NCBI GenBank assembly: GCA_945883755.1
Contig: CAMCXX010000005.1
Span: 1 to 58,845 of the forward strand
Direction: 5' to 3'
Source of the DNA: Bifidobacterium breve
GTDB taxonomy: Bacteria; Actinomycetota; Actinomycetes; Nanopelagicales; Nanopelagicaceae
Length of the DNA: 58,845 nucleotides
In this document: positions 18,997 through 27,380 of the stretch, in pieces
Numbering within the stretch: position 1 is the stretch's first letter
How the letters are laid out: each line of letters begins with the position of its first letter
Made by a program: the position numbers and the translations under genes
Notes under the pieces: generated by a model
What the model saw: only the letters and a program-made list of their open reading frames with translations
What the model was told of the DNA's origin: nothing
Database searches by the model: none

Positions 18997-20055
18997 TTAT
19001 GAAACCACCCATTGGGCGTAAAACAAACCAAGTCCGGCGGCAACGCCTAGGCTGGCAATAATCCAAAAGCGAATAACAATTGTTACTTCGCCCCAGCCGA
19101 GTAACTCGAAATGATGCTGAAGTGGTGCCATTTTAAATACTCGTTTGCCACCACTGATTTTGAAATATGCGACTTGAATTATCACTGATGCAGTAATTAA
19201 AACAAATAGGAATCCAAGAACTGCCAATAGAAGTTGAATTCTTAATGTGATTGCAATTCCCGCTAACGCACCACCTAGCGCCAAAGAGCCAACATCGCCC
19301 ATAAATATCTTTGCCGGAGAAGCGTTCCACCATAGAAATCCACCGCAAGCTCCTGCAAATGCAGCTGCTAGCACCGCAAGATCAAGTGGATCTCGAACGT
19401 TGTAACACTTTAATCCAGGAGATACCGCGCAACTTTGACCAAACTCCCAAACACCAATCAAGATAAATGCAATAAAGACCATAACTGCGGCACCAGTAGC
19501 TAAGCCATCTAGCCCATCAGTTAAATTCACGCCGTTGCTTGTACCAAGCACCATAAAAACTACCCAAATGATTACTAACAAAATAGAGAGTTTGATTGAT
19601 GTATCTCGAACGGTTGATAGGTTAGTTGAAATTGGAGTTAAACCATCTCTATCTGGAAATTGCAATCCAGCGTAGGCAAATCCACTTGCCGCCACTACCT
19701 GCCCAAATATCTTCTGCCTAGCGGTTAAGCCGAGTGATCTCTTTTTTGCAACCTTTAAATAATCATCAATAAAGCCTACGAAACCCAGTGCGATAACTAA
19801 ACCCAGAACTAAAAGTGCAGATGTGGTCATCGCAATTGAGGTAATTAAATGACTTAAACCATAACCAAGAGTGGATGCTGAAATTAAGATCAAGCCACCC
19901 ATGGTTGGAGTTCCACGTTTTATATGGTGAGTTGTTGGTCCATCCTCTCTGATGAATTGACCAAAACCCTTTTTTGCTAAAAATTTGATTAGTACCGGAG
20001 TCGCAAAAAATGCAAAAAGAGCAGAGATTCCGCCAGCTAGCAAAATACCTCTCAA
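18997..20055 (-). CDS. mraY: Phospho-N-acetylmuramoyl-pentapeptide-transferase MraY
   Basis: MraY moves phospho-MurNAc-pentapeptide onto undecaprenyl phosphate, giving lipid I in the membrane. The 352-residue polytopic protein has THHIKRGTPTMGGL, FIDDYLKV with the Asp pair, NLTDGLDGLA, FMGDVGSLALGG and FKMAPLQHHFE, all standard MraY signatures. It overlaps murF by 4 bases and ends one base before murD. Confidence 0.97.
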   Translation of the reverse strand: MRGILLAGGISALFAFFATPVLIKFLAKKGFGQFIREDGPTTHHIKRGTPTMGGLILISASTLGYGLSHLITSIAMTTSALLVLGLVIALGFVGFIDDYLKVAKKRSLGLTARQKIFGQVVAASGFAYAGLQFPDRDGLTPISTNLSTVRDTSIKLSILLVIIWVVFMVLGTSNGVNLTDGLDGLATGAAVMVFIAFILIGVWEFGQSCAVSPGLKCYNVRDPLDLAVLAAAFAGACGGFLWWNASPAKIFMGDVGSLALGGALAGIAITLRIQLLLAVLGFLFVLITASVIIQVAYFKISGGKRVFKMAPLQHHFELLGWGEVTIVIRFWIIASLGVAAGLGLFYAQWVVS

Positions 20056-21455
20056 GAGCGCTCCTCCTCTTGCCTCTTTTGTAACTGTAATTTAATTTGA
20101 TCTGCCAGTTCCTCAAATTTTTCAGCCCTTGATGCTTTTAGTAATAAAACATCCCCAGCTGAAAAATTACTAACCAACTGTAAAACAGCGTTGTGGTCTA
20201 GGCAGTAATGAAAACTCATCTGCGCCAAGGTTTCTTTTAAATCCGGATTGTTATCCATACCCCTGCCACCATAAAGATCGCATTCCACCGCCACAAAATG
20301 ATCCACGCCCATTTCAGCACCGTAATTGAGTACCTCTAGGTGGCGCTCCGATTCAGTGCTGCCTAATTCATGCATCTTGCCAAGTATCGACCAGGAGGCC
20401 CCGCCACTTATTTGCGTCAAAATAACTAAACTCTTAAGGGCAGCCTTCATACTCTCAGGATTAGCATTGTAATAATCATGAATTATGGTGATACCAGCAA
20501 CCTCTTCAACCTGCATGCGCCATTTACTCATCGAATCAGATGTAGTTAATCCATCTGCAATTTTTTCATTACTTACCCCTAAAGCAAATGCTGCGGTTGC
20601 AGCTGCAAGGGCATTAAGGAGTTGGTGCTCTCCCAGTTGTGCGAGAGAAACTGGCACTCGACCAGTTGGCGTAACTAAATCAAAGTGGGCGTAACCACCA
20701 GGCAGTTCGAGGTTGCCAGCACGCACATCTTCACCAATTATCAATCTCTTCAAATCCAAACCATCAGCCATCTTCGGCGTGAACTTATCTTGATTACCTA
20801 GTACCGCAGTGGCTCCGGCAGGTAAAGCTCTAATTAGCTCGCCCTTAGTTTTTGCAATAGATTCAACAGAGCCGAACTCAGAGAGGTGAGCACTTCCTAC
20901 AACGAGAACAACTCCAATGTTTGGCGAACTTACTTTGGTAAGCAAATCAATATCGCCAGGGTGTCTTGCTCCCATTTCGAGAATACAGAATTGAGTTTTT
21001 TCATCTGCCCTTAAAATGGTTAAAGGTAGGCCAATGTCGGTGTTTAAATTTGCCTCAGTTGCCACAGTATCGCCAACTTGGCTAAGGATTGAGGCGAGGT
21101 ACTCCTTGGTTGTCGTCTTGCCTTGTGATCCAGTAATTCCAATTACCTTCATGTTAGGTAGTCGATCTCGTACCGCTTTACTCAATTGTAAAAGTGCGGC
21201 TCCAACATCCGTTACTAGAATTGATGGTTGAGATACCGGCTTTGAAACTAAGGCAAATTTTGCACCATTTGATAATGCCTCCGCGACATAATCATGGCCA
21301 TCTACTTTTTCACCAATAAATGCAGCAAAGAAATTATCCGCAGTAGCAATCTTTGAGTTTATGACTGGAGTCTGATTAAGTATTTCATTATCTGCAATTG
21401 CAACTAGTTCACCAGAAACAATCTGGGCAAACTCCTTAGCTGATATTTTAATCAT
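20052..21455 (-). CDS. murF: UDP-N-acetylmuramoyl-tripeptide--D-alanyl-D-alanine ligase
   Basis: MurF adds D-Ala-D-Ala to complete the UDP-MurNAc-pentapeptide. The 467-residue protein has the ATP loop GITGSQGKTTTKEYL, EMGARHPGDI, NLNTDIGLP and HDYYNANPESM, which separates MurF from the other Mur ligases. It starts 5 bases after murE and overlaps mraY by 4 bases. Confidence 0.96.
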   Translation of the reverse strand: MIKISAKEFAQIVSGELVAIADNEILNQTPVINSKIATADNFFAAFIGEKVDGHDYVAEALSNGAKFALVSKPVSQPSILVTDVGAALLQLSKAVRDRLPNMKVIGITGSQGKTTTKEYLASILSQVGDTVATEANLNTDIGLPLTILRADEKTQFCILEMGARHPGDIDLLTKVSSPNIGVVLVVGSAHLSEFGSVESIAKTKGELIRALPAGATAVLGNQDKFTPKMADGLDLKRLIIGEDVRAGNLELPGGYAHFDLVTPTGRVPVSLAQLGEHQLLNALAAATAAFALGVSNEKIADGLTTSDSMSKWRMQVEEVAGITIIHDYYNANPESMKAALKSLVILTQISGGASWSILGKMHELGSTESERHLEVLNYGAEMGVDHFVAVECDLYGGRGMDNNPDLKETLAQMSFHYCLDHNAVLQLVSNFSAGDVLLLKASRAEKFEELADQIKLQLQKRQEEERS

Positions 21456-21460
21456 GAGTA

Positions 21461-22969
21461 TTACTTTTTCTTCATCTGAGTTTTTATCTTTGACTTAATT
21501 GCACTTTCGAGCTCAATAAAATCATCAAATGGGTAAATATGACCATTTATTTCTTGGCCAATTTCATGACCTTTACCAAGGAGCAACACCGTATCCCCTT
21601 GCTCTGCCACTGAAACAGCATATGCAATCGCATCTTTTCGATCTGTAATAACCATATTGGGGGTGTTTATCTCATTATCACCCACCATTTGCAGGAGTAT
21701 TGCTTCGGCAGATTCACCTCGTGGATTATCACTTGTAAAGATTGCTACATCAGATCCGATTAGTAGTGAGTTACCCATAATGGCACGTTTGCTTTGATCA
21801 CGATCACCACCACATCCCAGGACAGCAATTACCTTGCCAGATGTAAAAGCTTGGGCGCTCTTTAACACTCGATCAACCGCATCTGGGGTGTGGGCATAAT
21901 CGATCACGGCATTAAAACTTTGGCCGAGCTCTAATTTCTCAAGTCGACCAGGGATGCTCTGCAACAATGGAATAGCATGCTCAATCTGCGAAGTGGTTAA
22001 ACCAGTTTCGAAGACAATTGCTACCGCCAAAAGTAGATTATCAAGGTTGTACTCCCCTAATAATTTGTAATCACAATTTATTACCTCAATACCAAGGTGT
22101 GCAATAGAGATTTTGTACCCATCAACCTGTGATTCATAGGATGCATAGCTCCAGTCAGCAGCTTTGCTTTGACGAGAGACGGTAATAGTGGGGTTTTTAA
22201 CTTCAGATTGCAGGCGCTTACCGTACGGGTCATCAATATTTACCACCATCTTGTTGCTTAGCTTTTGATTAAATAATTTCGCTTTAGCTAGGTAGTAACT
22301 CTCCATATTGCCATGAAAATCTAGATGATCTTGAGTTAAATTTGAGAAAGCGCTTACTTGAAAATAGGCGCCATTTACTCGACCAAGCTCTAAAGCATGG
22401 CTAGAAACCTCCATTGCCAGATGGCTTACATTTTTTTGTACCATCATCGCTGCAATTGATTGAAGATCATTTGCTTCAGGAGTAGTTCTGCTCGATTTAA
22501 ACTTATCGCTTCCTACCTCGACCCCAAGTGTTCCAATAAGACCGGATGAATGGCCAGCTAATTGCCACAACTGTTTAACTAGATTTGAAGTGGTTGTTTT
22601 TCCATTTGTCCCAGTGATACCAACTGCAATTAATGATTTAAATGGTGAGTTATACAACCATGCACTAATCTCACCAACTAGCTCTCGCGGATTAGGTGCA
22701 ACAAAGTACGGCACCTTAATCTCTGCTGCCTGCTGGGATTTATCGGAGAGTATTGCTACCGCCCCATTTTTAATTGCTAAGTGAGCAAAATTTAAGCCAT
22801 GAGTTTTGGCGCCCGGCAATGCGATAAATAAATCACCTGGTTGTACTGATTGAGCATTTAATTTAACACCGGAGATTAAAAGATCTTGCGTAAATACTGA
22901 AGGGTTAAAATCTGCCAAATTTCTTGCAGAGATCTTTGGGGTTGGTAGCGCAGCGCTCAATTTACTCAC
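21461..22969 (-). CDS. murE: UDP-N-acetylmuramoyl-L-alanyl-D-glutamate--2,6-diaminopimelate ligase
   Basis: MurE adds the third stem residue. The motif SDNPRGE is the DNPR signature of meso-diaminopimelate enzymes, so this organism probably makes meso-DAP peptidoglycan. Other marks are GITGTNGKTTTSNLV, SSHALELGRVNG, FSNLTQDHLDFHG and DYAHTPDAVDRVL. GTG at 22969 (VSKLSAALP, 502 residues) overlaps the ftsI stop by 8 bases and is preferred. A longer frame extends 90 bases into ftsI but carries no conserved sequence. Confidence 0.95.
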   Translation of the reverse strand: MSKLSAALPTPKISARNLADFNPSVFTQDLLISGVKLNAQSVQPGDLFIALPGAKTHGLNFAHLAIKNGAVAILSDKSQQAAEIKVPYFVAPNPRELVGEISAWLYNSPFKSLIAVGITGTNGKTTTSNLVKQLWQLAGHSSGLIGTLGVEVGSDKFKSSRTTPEANDLQSIAAMMVQKNVSHLAMEVSSHALELGRVNGAYFQVSAFSNLTQDHLDFHGNMESYYLAKAKLFNQKLSNKMVVNIDDPYGKRLQSEVKNPTITVSRQSKAADWSYASYESQVDGYKISIAHLGIEVINCDYKLLGEYNLDNLLLAVAIVFETGLTTSQIEHAIPLLQSIPGRLEKLELGQSFNAVIDYAHTPDAVDRVLKSAQAFTSGKVIAVLGCGGDRDQSKRAIMGNSLLIGSDVAIFTSDNPRGESAEAILLQMVGDNEINTPNMVITDRKDAIAYAVSVAEQGDTVLLLGKGHEIGQEINGHIYPFDDFIELESAIKSKIKTQMKKK

Positions 22970-24770
22970 TTTGTTTCTTGTTTTTTGATGATTTACTTTG
23001 AAGCGCAAATATACTTTCAGCTGCAGCTGTTGGTTTAACCCTCTCATTTTGTAAAACAAAACTCATCACCTTTTTAAATACCGGTCCAGCGAGTAAGCCT
23101 CCCCAGTGCATCCCTTTCGGATCCTGGATAGTTACGCTAATAACATATTTTGGTTGATCAGCTGGTGCAAAACCAATAAAAGAGGCGGTGTATCCGCTGT
23201 AACAGCCGCATCTAGTGTTGTATCTCTGTGCGGTTCCTGTTTTTCCAGCAACCCGATAACCATCAATCGCAGCAGATGGCGCGGTTCCAGTTGTAGAAAC
23301 TACTCCCTCCATCATAAGTCTCATCTGCGCCGCTGTTTCATCACTTAAAACGCGAAGCCCATCTACAGCTTTTGCTGGGGTATACCGCCCATTTTGATCA
23401 ACAACTCCAGCCAAAATCGTGGGGTTAACTCTGATGCCATTATTTGCAATAGTGGCAAAAACTGCGGTGGCCTGCATTGCGGTTAATGCGTAGCCCTGAC
23501 CAAATGAGATTGTTGGTAGTGAAACTCCCGACCAATCTTTAACTGGGTGCAATATGCCAGCTGATTCGCCAGGTAATTTTGAGTTTGTGCTTTCACCAAT
23601 TCCAAATTTACGAAGATAATCATAAAGTGTGTTCTTTCCAAGCATTTGTCCCACTTGAATAGAACCGGTATTGCTTGATACCGCTAACATTTTAGTTGTT
23701 GTCATTTTTACAGTTGGATGCTTCTCATGATCGCTAAAGGTTCGATCGTAGATTTTCATTGAGTATGGAATAGTAAATACGGTATCCGGCGTAATTTTCC
23801 GCTCCTCCAGGGCGGCAGCCACAGTTATAACCTTGCCGGTAGAGCCTGGTTCAAAAACCTCTTGCACCGAAGGATTGTTTAGTTTTTCTAAAGTTATGCT
23901 CTTTGAATTATTTGGATCAAATGTAGGTGCACTAGCTTGCGCCAGAATATGCCCAGTCTTTGGATCCATTACAACTACCGTGCCTGATTGTGCCCTTGAT
24001 GATGCAACCGCTTGATTGATGGCATTTTGTGCTACCCATTGCACATCACGATCAATCGTTAACCTAATACTGGTACCTGACTTTGCTTCTACTTGAACCT
24101 GTTGTGAGCCAGGAATAATGCTGCCACGACCATTTGCGTAAAGATACTTACCATTTACACCACTTAGCATTGGATTTAATGATGACTCAACACCAGAGGC
24201 GCCGACTCCTTGATCATTAATAATTCCAACAAGGGATGCGGTTAATGGCCCACTTGGATAATCTCTAATAAAAGAACGCTCTGGCACAAAGCCGCCTATT
24301 CGCTTTGTAATGCCATCACTCTCTGACATGACCGATTCATTGTAGGCAGATATCGTGGCGTTTACCTCTCGCCAAATTGCAGGAGCAACATCTTTTGCAA
24401 TTAAAACATAACGTCGTACTCCAGTTAGTTTAGGCTCGAGCTGCTCTGGAGTTACTCCTAAGATCGGTGCTACTAAATTCGCCGCTGTTTGTGGGTCATT
24501 TATTAATAATTGATCTACGGCAATATTGATCGCAGAAACACTTCTTGCTAATTCGATGCCATTGATATCGTAAATAGTTCCACGAGGTGCAAGTAAGGTA
24601 CCGGATTTTGTTAATTCATTTTGAGCGCGCTCAACAAAACCTGCTGCTCTAACCGCTTGTAAATCAATCAAACGAAGAGAAAATAACATAAGTATTACAA
24701 GGGCGATCGCTACCACCTTGCGAATGCGATCTTGCACTAATTGTTGTTGAGTTAAATTTAATTTACTCAT
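22962..24770 (-). CDS. ftsI: Septal peptidoglycan transpeptidase FtsI (class B PBP3/PbpB)
   Basis: FtsI cross-links septal peptidoglycan in complex with FtsW. The 602-residue class B PBP has a short cytoplasmic N-terminus, a single membrane helix (VVAIALVILMLFSLRL), a dimerisation domain and the transpeptidase motifs STGK (SxxK nucleophile), SSNTG (SxN) and KTGTAQ (KTG). The tail is Ser/Lys-rich. It overlaps the ftsL-like gene by 4 bases and murE by 8. Confidence 0.96.
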   Translation of the reverse strand: MSKLNLTQQQLVQDRIRKVVAIALVILMLFSLRLIDLQAVRAAGFVERAQNELTKSGTLLAPRGTIYDINGIELARSVSAINIAVDQLLINDPQTAANLVAPILGVTPEQLEPKLTGVRRYVLIAKDVAPAIWREVNATISAYNESVMSESDGITKRIGGFVPERSFIRDYPSGPLTASLVGIINDQGVGASGVESSLNPMLSGVNGKYLYANGRGSIIPGSQQVQVEAKSGTSIRLTIDRDVQWVAQNAINQAVASSRAQSGTVVVMDPKTGHILAQASAPTFDPNNSKSITLEKLNNPSVQEVFEPGSTGKVITVAAALEERKITPDTVFTIPYSMKIYDRTFSDHEKHPTVKMTTTKMLAVSSNTGSIQVGQMLGKNTLYDYLRKFGIGESTNSKLPGESAGILHPVKDWSGVSLPTISFGQGYALTAMQATAVFATIANNGIRVNPTILAGVVDQNGRYTPAKAVDGLRVLSDETAAQMRLMMEGVVSTTGTAPSAAIDGYRVAGKTGTAQRYNTRCGCYSGYTASFIGFAPADQPKYVISVTIQDPKGMHWGGLLAGPVFKKVMSFVLQNERVKPTAAAESIFALQSKSSKNKKQSE

Positions 24771-25156
24771 GGCTTAATCTCACCTGCAGTAAGGTCAAGA
24801 AATTTTGGATTGATATTTACCATCATGCCCATCTCTACTGCGCTTTGCGCTAACTTATGAGGTGAAGATTTTGCTGCTACCTCTCTTAAAATAGCTTCTC
24901 GCTGATCAGCCAAAGTAGTAGCTTCGATCTTTAACTCCTGCAATCTAAATGCATCCTGCGTGAGGGCGGTATTGATGATTAACAGCGAGATTAAGCCCCC
25001 AATAAAAACTCCACCTACTACAAATCCAAAGGTGTGGTTGTCAGCCTTTTTTCCATTTTGTAGCTCTGGCACCAGGCGAAGAACTACCTTGGTAGTGTTT
25101 TGACTGACTACCTTCCGAGATCGCTCGATGGCAGGTGCAAAATCAAAGATTGCCAT
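24767..25156 (-). CDS. FtsL-like septum formation protein
   Basis: This 129-residue bitopic protein has a basic cytoplasmic N-terminus, one membrane helix near residues 43-62 (FVVGGVFIGGLISLLIINTA) and a coiled-coil segment (LQELKIEATTLADQREAIL). Its position between rsmH and ftsI is that of FtsL, a component of the FtsQ-FtsL-FtsB complex. FtsL proteins are poorly conserved, so the call rests on position and topology. Its ATG overlaps the rsmH stop (TAATG). Confidence 0.8.
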   Translation of the reverse strand: MAIFDFAPAIERSRKVVSQNTTKVVLRLVPELQNGKKADNHTFGFVVGGVFIGGLISLLIINTALTQDAFRLQELKIEATTLADQREAILREVAAKSSPHKLAQSAVEMGMMVNINPKFLDLTAGEIKP

Positions 25157-26109
25157 TATGCAGCCACCCGCTCGATAGCGCGCAAGCGCATAGATTGAGA
25201 GCGCGGATTTAAATCTTGTTCAGCTAAATCGGCACCTTCACTGCCATTTAAAAGTAATTTAAATTTTGCAGCAGAGTTAGGCAGATCCATTGGTAAACCA
25301 AGTGGAGTGGTTCCTTGGGTTGCTTCGGCAAATAACTTTTTGATTATTCGATCCTCTAAAGATTGGTATGACATAACCACTATTCGGCCACCAACCTTTA
25401 AAGCGTTAAGCGCTGCCGGAATTGCACTCTCTAAGATTGATAACTCTTGATTGACCTCAATGCGAAGTGCCTGAAAGGTGCGCTTAGCTGGATTTCCACC
25501 TGTGCGACGAGCTGGGGCTGGAATTGAATTCTTCACTATCTCGGCTAGATCTTTAGTTGTGTTTAAATCTCCTGAAGTTCTGGCTTTGATTATGTTTTCC
25601 GCAATCTTGCTAGCAAATTTCTCTTCACCAAATCGCTGAAGTAATTTAGCTAATTGACCGTGTGAGTAGGTGTTTAAAATTATTGCCGCAGTTAACGATG
25701 CGCTTTGATCCATGCGCATATCTAGTGAAGCCTCTTGTGAGTAGGCGAATCCGCGTGCTGCATTATCTAGCTGCATTGATGAGACACCAAGATCAAAGAG
25801 AATGCCATCTACTTTTGCAATATTTAGATTGGCAAGTATTTCCTCAATTTGATCATAAGTAGAGTGAAGCAAAGTTATGCGATCTGCATATGACAATAGA
25901 TTGGCAGCTGCTAGATCCAGTGCTGATTGATCTCGATCGATCCCAATTAAGTGCAGATTGCTAAATCTTTCTAGTAAAAGCTTGGCATGGCCACCAGCCC
26001 CAAGGGTGCAATCAATTACTACTGCATTTGGATTTTCTTCAATTACTGGAGTTAATAACTGAATGCAACGCTCTAATGCAACTGGTATATGATTTAACTC
26101 TGCATTCAT
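25156..26109 (-). CDS. rsmH: 16S rRNA (cytosine1402-N4)-methyltransferase RsmH (MraW)
   Basis: RsmH methylates C1402 in the ribosomal decoding centre using SAM. The 317-residue protein has HIPVALERCIQLLTP, the SAM-binding DCTLGAGGHAKLLLER, LFDLGVSSMQLD, TFQALRIEVN and SYQSLEDRIIKK, all RsmH signatures. ATG at 26109 follows an AGGGG ribosome binding site. The 209 bases between mraZ and rsmH carry a strongly structured RNA, described separately, that probably controls this gene. Confidence 0.96.
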   Translation of the reverse strand: MNAELNHIPVALERCIQLLTPVIEENPNAVVIDCTLGAGGHAKLLLERFSNLHLIGIDRDQSALDLAAANLLSYADRITLLHSTYDQIEEILANLNIAKVDGILFDLGVSSMQLDNAARGFAYSQEASLDMRMDQSASLTAAIILNTYSHGQLAKLLQRFGEEKFASKIAENIIKARTSGDLNTTKDLAEIVKNSIPAPARRTGGNPAKRTFQALRIEVNQELSILESAIPAALNALKVGGRIVVMSYQSLEDRIIKKLFAEATQGTTPLGLPMDLPNSAAKFKLLLNGSEGADLAEQDLNPRSQSMRLRAIERVAA

Positions 26110-26161
26110 TTACTTCCCCTTTCATCTAGAAGATCTGTATTTACTTACTTTTTAAAGATTT

Positions 26162-26319
26162 GATATCAACTTTGGTCACCGCCACTAGGTGGCTTGAAAG
26201 ATCTAGCAAATAAATTCGCTAGATCAGGCCGACGGAGTCGAACTCTTTAAAGTTATGCGCGGCACCGGGGAAGTGGCGCCGCGAATCTTTAGTGAGTGGC
26301 GGTGGCCGAAATTGATATC
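26162..26319 (-). ncRNA. Structured leader RNA between mraZ and rsmH, candidate mraW motif
   Basis: The minus-strand RNA begins at the mraZ stop codon. Its two ends, 26295-26319 and 26162-26186, pair over 25 positions with one G-U pair and two C-A mismatches. Inside are a 9-bp hairpin at 26258-26283 (GCGGCGCC paired with GGTGCCGC) and an 8-bp hairpin at 26200-26225 (GATCTAGC/GCTAGATC). The closing stem is too long and precise to be chance. A conserved mraW RNA motif is known upstream of mraW (rsmH) in Actinobacteria; position and strand agree, but I could not run the covariance model. About 50 bases separate it from the rsmH start, so it is a likely cis-regulator. Confidence 0.7.
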
Positions 26320-26750
26320 TAGAACAGTCCGGGTAGTACCTCCTCAGATACATCTGCGAAGGTTTTTTCACGATCTGATAAGTAGGCGTTCCAAGTTGTT
26401 GAATCCCAAATCTCTAATCTGGTGTTAGCGCCAATAACTACACAATTTTTTTCAAGTGAGGCGTAGGTACGAAGTCCTGATGGAATAGTTACGCGACCTT
26501 GATTATCTGGAACCTCATCATGGGCGCCGGCAAACATCACACGTAAGTAATCTCGTGATTTTTTCTCAGTAACTGGTGCTTGACGCAAACGCTCGGTGAT
26601 TAAGGAGAACTCATTTGCAGGAAATACATAGAGACAGCGCTCTTGACCTTTAGTAATTACTAAACCCTCTGATAACTCATCGCGAAAGCGGGCGGGCAGG
26701 ATCAAACGACCCTTCTCATCAAGCTTTGGCTCATGAGTACCCAAGAACAT
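26319..26750 (-). CDS. mraZ: Transcriptional regulator MraZ
   Basis: MraZ is a ring-forming DNA-binding regulator with two SpoVT/AbrB-like repeats that controls its own division and cell-wall operon. The 143-residue protein begins [20 protein letters not shown]; the second repeat contains [13 protein letters not shown]. An AGGGGG ribosome binding site precedes the ATG. Upstream lies a phased set of repeats matching the known MraZ-box core. It is the first gene of the cluster running down to yggT. Confidence 0.95.
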   Translation of the reverse strand: MFLGTHEPKLDEKGRLILPARFRDELSEGLVITKGQERCLYVFPANEFSLITERLRQAPVTEKKSRDYLRVMFAGAHDEVPDNQGRVTIPSGLRTYASLEKNCVVIGANTRLEIWDSTTWNAYLSDREKTFADVSEEVLPGLF

Positions 26751-26788
26751 TGATGACCCCCTTTCACGCTCAGTAAAAAGCTCAGGTC

Positions 26789-26855
26789 ACCACTTTACTC
26801 CCTTTTTCCCCACTTTCAACCCCCCTCACCCACTTCTCCTCCAAATCCTCCACAC
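26789..26855 (-). promoter_or_regulatory. MraZ operator: AGTGG boxes spaced 20 bp
   Basis: On the plus strand CACTT starts at 26791, 26811 and 26831, and CACAC at 26851, exactly 20 bases apart. Read on the minus strand these are AAAGTGGT, AAAGTGGGG, GAAGTGGG and GTGTGG. C-rich blocks fall midway at about 26801, 26821 and 26841, giving an overall 10-bp period. AAAGTGG[T/G] repeats are the reported MraZ boxes in other bacteria. The array lies 40-105 bases upstream of the mraZ start. Confidence 0.65.
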
Positions 26856-26914
26856 TCTCCCCCCTTTCTTATTGATTCTTATTGACGGATACCTCAGGGC
26901 TTTGGATTTGGGCA

Positions 26915-26941
26915 TAAAAAAACCGCCCTAAGCGGGCGGTT
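26915..26941 (-). terminator. Rho-independent terminator after the DUF3040 gene
   Basis: Read on the minus strand, AACCGCCC-GCTTA-GGGCGGTT is followed by a run of seven T. It isolates the mraZ promoter region from the upstream DUF3040 gene. It is one of only two clear intrinsic terminators in the window. Confidence 0.9.
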
Positions 26942-26966
26942 GATTTGAAGCTTTACCTATATTGAT

Positions 26967-27323
26967 CTATCGATCCTCACCACGTTGATCCCAGCGCTCA
27001 TTTAAGCTCGCTGACCAGCCTGGCCGCTTCGCCTTTTTAGCGCCTCGAGGAGTTGCTCCACCTAGATTTAAATTGCTTAGGATCAAAATCAAACCAATTA
27101 GTGAGAGCAGGAAGGCTACAACTCCAATTGGAGTGGATTTCGCGACTAAGGCGGTTACTAGGGTTAGTAAACCCAGGAAAAATGTTGCAGCCCCGATTAG
27201 CGCTTTAGATGACTCCTTGGTTCGGGCCTTACCAGTCAGGGTTGATTGCAGCTTTGGATCCTCCGCCCCCAGGGCGGCCTCCATCTCGGCAAGTACCTTG
27301 CGCTCGTGATCTGTTAAACCCAT
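26967..27323 (-). CDS. DUF3040 family membrane protein
   Basis: This 118-residue protein matches the actinobacterial DUF3040 family, whose function is unknown. The N-terminus MGLTDHERKVLAEMEAAL is the family hallmark (LSxHEqrxLxeiE). Two membrane helices follow at about residues 41-62 and 65-84 (AATFFLGLLTLVTALVA and VVAFLLSLIGLILIL), then a basic tail. It sits between dinB and mraZ as in mycobacteria. TATATT lies 6 bases before the ATG, and the gene has its own terminator, so it is probably transcribed alone from a leaderless promoter. Confidence 0.85.
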   Translation of the reverse strand: MGLTDHERKVLAEMEAALGAEDPKLQSTLTGKARTKESSKALIGAATFFLGLLTLVTALVAKSTPIGVVAFLLSLIGLILILSNLNLGGATPRGAKKAKRPGWSASLNERWDQRGEDR

Positions 27324-27380
27324 ATTCGAAATATAGAGCAGATTTCAAATCTAGGGAAACCAATTTTGGGCTACCTTGAA

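Noticed and set aside
26230-26250. tRNA-like T-arm (GAGTTCGACTC) between mraZ and rsmH
   Set aside because: The flanks do not form acceptor, D or anticodon stems; the segment is better explained as part of the structured leader RNA.
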